Source: an uncultured Actinomycetes bacterium (GTDB lineage Bacteria > Actinomycetota > Acidimicrobiia > Acidimicrobiales > Microtrichaceae). From it: a stretch of DNA of 5,286 bases. The stretch spans positions 1 to 5,286 of the forward strand of contig CAJANQ010000254.1 of assembly GCA_903941145.1 (NCBI GenBank). Reading direction: 5' to 3'. The notes under the pieces were generated by a model. The model made no database searches. It saw only the letters and a program-made list of their open reading frames with translations, and was not told the origin of the DNA. Positions 1 to 5,286 of the stretch are shown in pieces; the first letter of the stretch is position 1, and every line of letters begins with the position of its first letter. A program made the position numbers and the translations under genes.

Positions 1-1536
1 GTCGGGCGACAGGTACACCTCGGAGTAGCGCTCCTCGTAGAACATCTCCTGCCACTGGCGGACCATGCCCAGGTAGGCGTTGTTGAGGATGGCGATCTTG
101 ACCGGGATGCGCTCGGTGGCGGCGGTGACCATCTCCTGGGCGGTCATCTGGAAGCACCCGTCGCCGTCGACGGCCCAGACGGTGCGGTCGGGCCGGCCGA
201 CCTTGGCGCCGATGGCCGCCGGGACCGAGTAGCCCATGGTCCCCAGGCCGCCCGAGTTCACCCAGGTGTACGGGTGGTTGAAGTGCCAGTACTGGCTGGT
301 CCACATCTGGTGCTGGCCGACGCCCGAGGCGACGATCGTGTCCTCCGGCGAGCGCTCGCGGAGCTGCTCGAGCACGTACTGCGGCTTGAGCAGGCCACCG
401 GGCTCGGACTGCTGGTAGGTCAGCGGGTACTTCTCCTGCCAGCCGGAGATCTGCGAGCGCCACGGGGTCAGGTCGGGGCCCACGCCGGGGGCACCGGCGC
501 CCTTCTCCTTGAGGACCTTGACGAGCTCCTCGATCACCAGGCGGCAGTCGCCGACGATCGGCACGTCGGGACGGCGGACCTTGCCCAGCTCGGCGGGGTC
601 GATGTCGACGTGGATGATCTTGGCGTCGGGGGCGAACCCGTCGAGCTTGCCGACCACACGGTCGTCGAACCGGCTGCCCAGCGCGACCAGCAGGTCGGAC
701 CGCTGCATCGCGGTGACGGCGGTGTAGTTGCCGTGCATGCCCGGCATGCCCAGGCACAGCTCGTGGTCGTCAGGGAACGCACCACGGGCCATGAGCGTGG
801 TCACCACCGGGATGCCCATGAGCTCGGCCAGCTCTCGCAGCGCCTCGGCCGCACGGGCCTTGAGGATGCCGCCGCCCACGTAGAGCACGGGCCGTTTGGC
901 GGTGAGCATCATGTCCGCGGCCTCGCGGATCTTCTTGGGGTGGCCCTTGGTGGTGGGCTTGTAGCCGGGGAGGCTGCTGGCGACCTCGTCGTCGGTCGGC
1001 CAGTACCAGTCCATCGTCGAGGCCGGGTTCTTGGGGTCGACGACGTCCTTGGGGATGTCGACGAGCACCGGGCCCGGACGGCCGGTCGTGGCGATGTGGA
1101 ACGCCTGGCGGATGATGAGCGGGATGTCCTCGGCCCGGGTCACCAACTCGTTGTGCTTGGTGACCGACCGCGTCATGCCGGTCGTGTCGACCTCCTGGAA
1201 GGCGTCGGTGCCGATGGCCGGGACCGGCACCTGGCCCGTGATGACCACCATCGGGATCGAGTCCATGTAGGCGTCCGCGAGCGGCGTCACGATGTTCGTG
1301 GCCGCCGGGCCCGAGGTGACCATGGCGACGCCGGGACGGCCGGTGGCCACCGCGTACCCCTCGGCCATGTGGCCGGCGCCCTGCTCGTGGCGCACGAGGA
1401 TGTGGCGGATCGGGCTGTCGATGATCGGGTCGTAGACCGGAAGGATGGCCCCGCCGGGCAGGCCGAAGATGACCTCCACGCCCTCCATCTCGAGCGACTT
1501 GATGAGGGCGGATCCGCCGTTCGTGCGTGTGGTCAT
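1..1536 (-). CDS. ilvB: Acetolactate synthase large (catalytic) subunit, C-terminus cut by the window edge
   Basis: This is the thiamine-diphosphate enzyme that condenses two pyruvates to acetolactate, or pyruvate with 2-oxobutyrate, at the first common step of valine, leucine and isoleucine synthesis in the cytoplasm. The 512 visible residues cover the N-terminal PYR domain (about 1-170), the central FAD-binding domain (about 195-345) and most of the C-terminal PP domain. Seen directly: FGLPGGAILPVYD (24-36), RHEQGAGHMAEGYA with the catalytic Glu51, GQVPVPAIGTDAFQE (101-115), MPGMHG (264-269), GSRFDDRV (287-294), and the ThDP/Mg motif GDG (458-460) through NN (485-486), then LGMVRQW (489-495). 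Residues at the well-known herbicide sites are of the sensitive type (Ala30, Pro104, Asp291/292, Trp495). The start ATG at 1536 fits the family N-terminus; no strong Shine-Dalgarno is visible. Family members run to about 570-620 residues, so roughly 60-100 are missing. The regulatory subunit ilvN, usually downstream, would lie outside the window. Confidence 0.97.
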   Translation of the reverse strand, partial: MTTRTNGGSALIKSLEMEGVEVIFGLPGGAILPVYDPIIDSPIRHILVRHEQGAGHMAEGYAVATGRPGVAMVTSGPAATNIVTPLADAYMDSIPMVVITGQVPVPAIGTDAFQEVDTTGMTRSVTKHNELVTRAEDIPLIIRQAFHIATTGRPGPVLVDIPKDVVDPKNPASTMDWYWPTDDEVASSLPGYKPTTKGHPKKIREAADMMLTAKRPVLYVGGGILKARAAEALRELAELMGIPVVTTLMARGAFPDDHELCLGMPGMHGNYTAVTAMQRSDLLVALGSRFDDRVVGKLDGFAPDAKIIHVDIDPAELGKVRRPDVPIVGDCRLVIEELVKVLKEKGAGAPGVGPDLTPWRSQISGWQEKYPLTYQQSEPGGLLKPQYVLEQLRERSPEDTIVASGVGQHQMWTSQYWHFNHPYTWVNSGGLGTMGYSVPAAIGAKVGRPDRTVWAVDGDGCFQMTAQEMVTAATERIPVKIAILNNAYLGMVRQWQEMFYEERYSEVYLSPD

Positions 1537-1564
1537 GGGGCTCAGCGTCTGCGATTTCCGAGGG

Positions 1565-1590
1565 AAAGGGGGGCGAAGCAGTCTGCCCCC
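1565..1590 (-). terminator. GC-rich hairpin between the Nudix gene and ilvB (possible weak terminator or attenuator)
   Basis: Read on the minus strand, GGGGGC (1590-1585) can pair with GCCCCC (1574-1569) across a ten-base loop, followed by C and then TTT (1567-1565). The stem begins two bases after the Nudix stop codon and ends about 30 bases before the ilvB start. The position is right for an intrinsic terminator or a leader structure, but the stem is only six pairs and the T-run is just three bases. Chance in GC-rich DNA is a real alternative. Confidence 0.3.
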
Positions 1591-1591
1591 G

Positions 1592-2095
1592 CTACCGGAG
1601 CAACGGCAACACGATTGCCCGGGAGTCCGGGACGAACGGCTGGGCGGCCAGCAGGTCGGCGAGCTCCTCGAGGGTCACGAACCGCGCCTCGACGACCTCG
1701 TCGTCGGTGAACGTGAACGGACCGTCGTGGACCGTGGCCCAGACCCTGGCGACCTCGGCGACGAACGGGTCCTCGTAGGTGCCGGTGCCGAGCGGCTCCA
1801 GCGTGGCGTCGGTCACCCCGAGCTCCTCGGCCAGCTCGCGCCGCGCCGCAGGCTCCCAGTCCTCGCCGGCCCCCACGACGCCACCGGCGCACAGGTCCCA
1901 GTGGCCGGGCCACAGGTCCTTGCGCTCCGAGCGCCGGTGGACGAGCACCTCCCCCGCCGTCGACCGCACCACCACGAACGTGCACCGGTGCCGCAGTCGC
2001 CGGGCCCGCATATCGGCCCGGGTAGCCGTGCCCACGACCCGGTCCTCCGCGTCGACGACGTCGACTACCTCGTCACCTGCTCCGACGATGCCCAT
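1592..2095 (-). CDS. YfcD-like Nudix hydrolase
   Basis: This predicted 167-residue cytoplasmic protein belongs to the Nudix family, which hydrolyses nucleoside diphosphates linked to another moiety using Mg2+ or Mn2+. The Nudix box is complete: Gly72, five residues, Glu78, seven residues, then RELAEELGV (86-94), with the metal-binding glutamates at 87, 90 and 91. Flanking blocks such as MRARRLRHRCTFVVV (29-43), HRRSERKDLWPGHWD (53-67), DGPF near 124, TDDEVVEARFVT (130-141) and PDS (156-158) match my memory of E. coli YfcD and the related isopentenyl-diphosphate isomerase-like branch, which also has an extended N-terminal strand. The substrate is unknown. An in-frame TAG lies three codons upstream of the ATG at 2095, so the gene cannot start much earlier; no Shine-Dalgarno is visible. 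It lies 55 bases upstream of ilvB on the same strand, so co-transcription is possible but interrupted by a hairpin. It is divergent from the nucleotidyltransferase gene. Confidence 0.93.
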   Translation of the reverse strand: MGIVGAGDEVVDVVDAEDRVVGTATRADMRARRLRHRCTFVVVRSTAGEVLVHRRSERKDLWPGHWDLCAGGVVGAGEDWEPAARRELAEELGVTDATLEPLGTGTYEDPFVAEVARVWATVHDGPFTFTDDEVVEARFVTLEELADLLAAQPFVPDSRAIVLPLLR

Positions 2096-2161
2096 GGGTG
2101 CGTTCTACCGGGCGAGGGGGCCGTCCGGAAGGCAGCCGGTGAACGCAGTACCGTGCCGCCC
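2096..2161. promoter_or_regulatory. Divergent intergenic region with possible leaderless promoters on both strands
   Basis: These 66 bases separate two divergent genes, so both promoters should lie here or just inside the genes. On the plus strand TACCGT (2149-2154) fits the actinobacterial TANNNT -10 pattern and ends seven bases before the ATG at 2162. On the minus strand TAGAAC (2107-2102) is a poorer -10 match ending six bases before the ATG at 2095. Both spacings would place transcription starts at or next to the start codons, giving leaderless mRNAs, which agrees with the lack of Shine-Dalgarno sequences. No convincing -35 box or operator palindrome is seen. This is inference from short motifs. 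Confidence 0.35.
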
Positions 2162-2692
2162 ATGGCGCCGACCGTCCGCCGGGGGGTGTTCCCGGGCAGT
2201 TTCGACCCGCTCACCGTCGCCCACGTGGCGCTGGCCGACGCGGCCGTCGAGGTGCTCGGCCTGGACCGCCTCGAGCTCTCGGTGTCGCGCGACGCCCTGG
2301 GCAAGCCGCACCTGGACCTGACGCTCGACGAGCGGGTGGCCGACCTGCGCACCGCCGTGGCCGACCGACCGGGCTGGGGCGTCGTGGTCACGACCGCACG
2401 CCTGCTCGCCGAGGTGGCCGACGGGTTCGACGCCCTGGTCCTGGGCGCCGACAAGCTCGCCCAGGTCCTGGACCCCGTCTGGTACGCCGACGACGCCGAG
2501 CGGGACGACGCCGTGCGGCGGCTGCCGACGGTCGCGGTCGGACCCCGGGCCGGTCAGCCGCTCGACGGTCTGGTCGACCAGGCCGGTGCGTTGGGCGTCA
2601 CCCTGGTGGTCCTCGACGTGGCCGAGCACCTGCACGAGGTCTCGGCGACGGCAGTACGCGCCGGCCGTGACGAGTGGCGGGCGGTCGGATGA
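2162..2692 (+). CDS. NadD/CoaD-fold nucleotidyltransferase (cytidylyltransferase-like), substrate unknown
   Basis: This 176-residue protein shows the nucleotidylyltransferase alpha/beta-phosphodiesterase fold: after a short basic N-terminus comes GVFPGSFDPLTVAH (8-21), the GxFDPxxxxH signature. Its T/HxGH tetrad is TVAH (18-21), with Thr in the first position as in CoaD and His21 retained. LGADKLAQVLDPVWY (94-108) matches the GxDxL nucleotide-binding segment of this fold, and SATAVRAG (161-168) is in the place of the C-terminal ISSTxIR motif. Such enzymes move a nucleotidyl group from an NTP to a phosphorylated acceptor, for example NMN, NaMN or phosphopantetheine. From memory the ELSVSRDALGKP block (38-49) and GAD..DPVWY resemble a poorly characterised NMN-adenylyltransferase/CinA-like cytidylyltransferase branch more than housekeeping NadD or CoaD. 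The ATG at 2162 was chosen because the signature follows directly; the frame stays open far upstream, but that overlaps the Nudix gene on the other strand. The stop overlaps the next start as ATGA. Confidence 0.88.
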   Translation: MAPTVRRGVFPGSFDPLTVAHVALADAAVEVLGLDRLELSVSRDALGKPHLDLTLDERVADLRTAVADRPGWGVVVTTARLLAEVADGFDALVLGADKLAQVLDPVWYADDAERDDAVRRLPTVAVGPRAGQPLDGLVDQAGALGVTLVVLDVAEHLHEVSATAVRAGRDEWRAVG

Positions 2693-2817
2693 CGCTGGTG
2701 CTCGTGGCCGTAGGGCTGCTCGCCGTGGCCGGGATCAGGGAGTTCTTCCGCTGGCGCGGCCGACGGTGGCAGGCCCACGGACCCCGCGGCGACCAGCGTC
2801 AGCCGGACCAGGACTGA
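2689..2817 (+). CDS. Small putative single-pass membrane protein, 42 residues
   Basis: This short reading frame begins at the ATG that overlaps the nucleotidyltransferase stop codon (ATGA, 2689-2692), an arrangement typical of translational coupling. The product starts MTLVLVAVGLLAVAGI, a hydrophobic stretch of about 15 residues that could form one short membrane helix. It continues with an arginine- and tryptophan-rich segment (REFFRWRGRRW, 17-27) and a polar Asp/Gln-rich tail. The positive charge after the helix suggests an N-out, C-in orientation. Third codon positions are G or C in 38 of 42 codons, in keeping with its neighbours and with real coding use. I do not recognise a family. It may anchor the nucleotidyltransferase to the membrane or be unrelated. 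The main doubt is its size; the alternative is a chance frame. Confidence 0.6.
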   Translation: MTLVLVAVGLLAVAGIREFFRWRGRRWQAHGPRGDQRQPDQD

Positions 2818-2818
2818 A

Positions 2819-3340
2819 CTAGCCCCTGGCCGGGGGCGTGTTGTCCCACGCTGCCTTGGCGCCGGAATGGCCGGTCTGCACGATCTCGTAGGTGGCAGCA
2901 CCGCCGAGCAGGACCGTCACGACCATCGCGACCGGGACGAGCCGGGACACGGTCGCCTGCCATCCCGTGGAGGACGACGCGGTCTCCACCCCGTCACCCG
3001 CAACCCTGCGCCCCTGCACCAGGTCCCACACGACGACCGCGACGAGCGCCAGCGCGAACAGGAACACGAACGGCTTTGCCAGCTCGGCGATCTCTGCGTG
3101 CCGCTCCACCAGGTTGGTCTCACGGACCCGCTCCTCGAGCGCCTCGCCCGACCCCTCGGCCAGCTGCACCGAGATGGCCGCGACCACGGCGAGCACCGCG
3201 GTCGGGACGCCGTACCGCCGTCGCCATTCGGGCTTGGCGGCCATGAAGATGGCGGCGAGGAAGCAGAGCGGGACCAGCACGATGGGTGCGTGGACCAGCA
3301 GGGGGTGGGCCGGCAGCCCGAACAGGTTGTTGATCTCCAT
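2819..3340 (-). CDS. DUF2231 family integral membrane protein
   Basis: This 173-residue membrane protein opens with GLPAHPLLVHAPIVLVPL (8-25), the hallmark of the DUF2231 family, and ends with TGHSGAKAAWD (156-166), another block I associate with it. Four hydrophobic segments are visible at about 14-34, 44-62, 89-108 and 133-152. A charged loop (about 63-88) contains GSGEALEERV and VERHAEIAE. Histidines 12, 17, 81 and 158 sit near the membrane boundaries and could bind a metal or heme, but that is speculation; the family function is not established to my knowledge. The ATG at 3340 puts the family motif near the N-terminus; no clear Shine-Dalgarno precedes it. It lies 24 bases downstream of the ABC permease on the same strand, so it is probably the last gene of that transcript. 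Its stop codon is one base from the stop of the convergent small gene. Confidence 0.88.
   Translation of the reverse strand: MEINNLFGLPAHPLLVHAPIVLVPLCFLAAIFMAAKPEWRRRYGVPTAVLAVVAAISVQLAEGSGEALEERVRETNLVERHAEIAELAKPFVFLFALALVAVVVWDLVQGRRVAGDGVETASSSTGWQATVSRLVPVAMVVTVLLGGAATYEIVQTGHSGAKAAWDNTPPARG
2822..2842 (+). terminator. Short GC hairpin just after the small gene (weak terminator candidate)
   Basis: On the plus strand GCCCC (2822-2826) can pair with GGGGC (2833-2837) across a six-base loop, followed by GTGTT. It begins four bases after the stop codon of the 42-residue gene and lies within the 3' coding end of the convergent DUF2231 gene, where it encodes the final Pro-Ala-Arg-Gly. The location suits an end point for the plus-strand transcript, but five pairs and no proper T-run make it weak. 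Confidence 0.22.
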
Positions 3341-3364
3341 GGACGACGAGTCTGACAGGCCGGG

Positions 3365-5017
3365 TCAGCGGGCCGGGGTGACCTTCTGGACCAGCTCGTG
3401 CTCGTGGCCGGTGAGGATCTTGGACGCCAGTGCGATCCCGCCCCAGAGGACCCCGAGCCCCGCCAACGGCGCGACCAGCGCGACGAGCGCCGTCAGTTCT
3501 GGCGACTGCAGGGACGCCCACCACACGGCCAGCGCCACCGGGACCGACACGACGGCCAGGGCGATCATGTCGATGGCCAGGATCCCGCCGGCGAGGCACC
3601 CCTGGCCGGTGTCGCCGGCGGCGAACGGGTTGGGGCTGTCGGGCACGGAGAACGGTGCGGCTGCGGCGCTGGCGACCGACGCGCCGGCGGCCAGCAGCAT
3701 CGACCCGAGCGCCAGCAGGAGTCCGGCCGGGACCCAGCGCCACCCGCCCGACACGGCGGCGAGCGAGACGACGAGCAGCAGCGCCGGCACCACCATGGTG
3801 ACCACCGACGTGGCGGCCTTGCCCCGGGCCAGGGTGCGGCCGTCGGCACCGGCCATGACCTCCATCCACAGCGCCGGACCGTCGAACCCGAAGGTGTTGT
3901 TGCCCTCGAACAGGACGGCGAAGTGCAGCAGCCCGGCGGCCAGCACGATGCGGCCGTCAGGGTTCCCTGCGAGCACCGGCCCCAGGACGAGCGCGCCGAC
4001 GCCGACCACGAAGGCGACCACCGAGTTCACGGCCTCGCGCGGCGTCCGGACCTTGGTCCGCATGGTGCGTGCCGTGATGGCGAACGCCGGGGTGTCCGGG
4101 AGGAACCGCAGCAGCCCGGCGCGGATGCCGGCCTCGCCGGTGCGGATCCGCCGCGTGTCGGCACCGGGCCGCGACGGAGAGATCGACAGCTGTCGGGTCG
4201 TGACCGTGTGGACCACCCACAGCAGCGGCAGCCAGGCCACGCCGAGCAGCAGGTGCACGAGTGCCTCCGACGGCCGGGAGGCGGCCAGGCCGAGGGCACG
4301 GCCCAGCTGGCCCGGCGGGGTCCACTCGAACTTCTCCGCCAGCTGGGCCCAGCGGGCGCGGTCCCACTGCGAGAGGCTGTTCGCGGCGGCCTGGGCGGTG
4401 AACCACACCGCCAGGCTGGCCAGCGCGGCGAGGGTCTGTGCGACCTGCCGGAACCGGCCGATGGCCAGCACGCCGAGCAGGTTGGCGGCGGTGCGGCTGA
4501 CCAGCAGCAGCGTGGCCCACCACCCCACCACGACCAGCGTGACCACCAGGACCGTGAGCAGCGTCGGGCGCCCCCAGCCAAGTCCCAGGCCGATGCCCGA
4601 GATGCCCGCCATCAGCGCCGGCGGGCCGAACAGCGCTGCGGCCAGCGTGGCCGTGCCGAACTCGTGCGCGGTGAGCGGCTCGGTCGACAGGTTGCGGACG
4701 TCGATCGTGGTCTCGACGCCGGCGGCGGCGGCGAGCAGGCCGATCCCCAGGACGAGCACGGGCAGGACCACGACGATGATCTCGTCGCCGGCGACGAACG
4801 CCGTGCCCAGCGTGGCGAACACGGCCAGGCCGAAGCAGCCCAGGCCGAACGAGAAGACCAGCGCCAGGGCCGTCTGGAGCCGCTGCTGGGCACTGCCGCG
4901 CAGCCCGCCGAACAGGAGCGACCGCTTGATCCCCACCATGACCTTCACGGCGCGCCACGTGCCGGCCCCGGCCAGGCCGCCGATCTTCACCCCGCTCGCC
5001 GGGAACGGGTCGTTCAT
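3365..5017 (-). CDS. ABC transporter permease, polytopic ABC-2/exporter-like
   Basis: This 550-residue protein is highly hydrophobic with about twelve predicted membrane segments (roughly 49-71, 79-99, 120-145, 152-174, 193-212, 253-271, 331-350, 355-371, 402-423, 428-452, 476-500 and 508-531). A polar, arginine-rich cytoplasmic loop at about 275-330 splits it into two halves of six helices, so one chain may supply the equivalent of two six-helix ABC-2 subunits. The segment NNTFGFDGPALWMEVMAG (373-390) followed by an RGK (398-400) resembles the N-x-FG-x-DG block seen in large actinobacterial ABC-2 permeases. Its start ATG (5017) overlaps the ATPase stop codon as ATGA, and a GAGGG Shine-Dalgarno-like stretch lies just before it inside the ATPase gene, so the two are almost certainly coupled. 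The pair should form an ATP-driven transporter, probably an exporter; the substrate cannot be read from the sequence. No signal peptide beyond the first helix is seen. Confidence 0.87.
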   Translation of the reverse strand: MNDPFPASGVKIGGLAGAGTWRAVKVMVGIKRSLLFGGLRGSAQQRLQTALALVFSFGLGCFGLAVFATLGTAFVAGDEIIVVVLPVLVLGIGLLAAAAGVETTIDVRNLSTEPLTAHEFGTATLAAALFGPPALMAGISGIGLGLGWGRPTLLTVLVVTLVVVGWWATLLLVSRTAANLLGVLAIGRFRQVAQTLAALASLAVWFTAQAAANSLSQWDRARWAQLAEKFEWTPPGQLGRALGLAASRPSEALVHLLLGVAWLPLLWVVHTVTTRQLSISPSRPGADTRRIRTGEAGIRAGLLRFLPDTPAFAITARTMRTKVRTPREAVNSVVAFVVGVGALVLGPVLAGNPDGRIVLAAGLLHFAVLFEGNNTFGFDGPALWMEVMAGADGRTLARGKAATSVVTMVVPALLLVVSLAAVSGGWRWVPAGLLLALGSMLLAAGASVASAAAAPFSVPDSPNPFAAGDTGQGCLAGGILAIDMIALAVVSVPVALAVWWASLQSPELTALVALVAPLAGLGVLWGGIALASKILTGHEHELVQKVTPAR

Positions 5018-5286
5018 TCGCCCTCGAGCCAGCCGAGCTGGTCGTCGCCCACCTTCTCGGCGCCGACCATCGAGATGAACGCGTCCTCGAGCCGTCCGCC
5101 GGCGCGCACCTGGTCGGTCGGTCCGACCGCCAGCAGCCTGCCGTGGGCCATGACGGCGACGTGGTCGCAGAACCGCTCCACCAGGTCCATGACGTGGCTG
5201 GAGAACACCACGGTGCCGCCCGACCGCCGATAGCGGTCGAGCAGGTCACGGATGGTCACGGCCGAGACGGGGTCGACCCCCTCGAA
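5014..5286 (-). CDS. ABC transporter ATP-binding protein, C-terminal 90 residues (N-terminus outside the window)
   Basis: This is the tail of an ABC ATPase, entering from the right edge with no start codon in the window. The visible part opens with FEGVDPVS, the D-loop right after the Walker B strand, then about 20 residues on TVVFSSHVMDLVERFCDHV with the H-loop (switch) histidine at fragment residue 31. HGRLLAVGPTDQV follows, the usual end of the nucleotide-binding domain, and then a short tail LEDAFISMVG and an acidic C-terminus. Walker A, Q-loop and the LSGGQ signature would be upstream, beyond the edge. The SSH-x-MDLVE-x-x-CD pattern is typical of ATPases paired with ABC-2 type exporters. 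The GTG at 5259 is an internal valine codon and not the real start. It overlaps the permease by four bases and powers it. Confidence 0.93.
   Translation of the reverse strand, partial: FEGVDPVSAVTIRDLLDRYRRSGGTVVFSSHVMDLVERFCDHVAVMAHGRLLAVGPTDQVRAGGRLEDAFISMVGAEKVGDDQLGWLEGE

Noticed and set aside
274..1710. A 478-codon plus-strand open frame opposite ilvB
   Set aside because: It is an antisense shadow of ilvB in high-GC DNA: low-complexity Arg/Gly/Asp/His-rich translation with no motif, while the minus strand gives a full acetolactate synthase.
1445..2161. Upstream extension of the nucleotidyltransferase frame, suggesting a 415-residue fusion
   Set aside because: The extra residues are the antisense of the Nudix gene and ilvB start and resemble no domain; the family signature begins seven residues after the ATG at 2162.
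2105..2635. A 176-codon minus-strand frame opposite the nucleotidyltransferase
   Set aside because: It has the same length as the real gene only by coincidence and shows no motif, while the plus strand carries the GSFDP...H signature.
2892..5078. A 728-codon plus-strand open frame
   Set aside because: Its translation is Ser/Thr/Ala/Arg/Pro-rich with no fold signature, and it is antisense to a clear membrane permease and the DUF2231 gene.
3398..5233. A 611-codon plus-strand open frame rich in Arg, Gln, Gly and Asp
   Set aside because: It is the other antisense shadow of the ABC permease and ATPase; the composition is that of GC-biased noncoding frames.
3957..5249. A 430-codon minus-strand open frame over the permease
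   Set aside because: It is out of frame with the permease and ATPase, and its Arg/Gly/Ala-rich product lacks hydrophobic helices or motifs.
5014..5259. GTG at 5259 as the start of an 81-residue protein
   Set aside because: The reading frame continues to the window edge through an ABC D-loop (FEGVDP), so this GTG is an internal valine of a truncated ATPase.

Overview
The window is very GC-rich DNA with strong G/C preference at third codon positions, few clear Shine-Dalgarno sequences and several ATGA-type gene overlaps. This, with the protein types, points to a high-GC actinobacterium. A lineage such as Acidimicrobiia is possible, but that is a guess from general resemblance and not shown by any marker here. 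Genes are packed tightly and almost all of the window is coding.

Layout. Positions 1-1536 (minus) hold the first 512 codons of the acetolactate synthase catalytic subunit (ilvB); its C-terminus lies beyond the left edge. Upstream on the same strand, after a 55-base gap with a GC-rich hairpin, is a YfcD-like Nudix hydrolase (1592-2095). A 66-base divergent intergenic region (2096-2161) separates it from a plus-strand pair: a small nucleotidyltransferase of the NadD/CoaD (T/HxGH) fold (2162-2692), overlapping by ATGA a 42-codon putative single-pass membrane protein (2689-2817). This pair converges, with one base between stop codons, on a minus-strand unit: the C-terminal end of an ABC transporter ATPase entering from the right edge (5014-5286), a 550-residue polytopic ABC permease overlapping it by ATGA (3365-5017), and a four-helix DUF2231 membrane protein 24 bases downstream (2819-3340).

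Functionally there are three groups: branched-chain amino-acid synthesis (ilvB, perhaps read with the Nudix gene), an uncharacterised nucleotide-handling pair (nucleotidyltransferase plus tiny membrane protein, divergent from the Nudix gene), and an ABC exporter-like module with a DUF2231 partner. I see no mobile element, CRISPR array, tRNA, rRNA or phage gene. The window looks like ordinary chromosome; the most open questions are the substrate of the nucleotidyltransferase, the role of the 42-residue protein and the DUF2231-ABC association. Nothing here amounts to a clearly new biological system.
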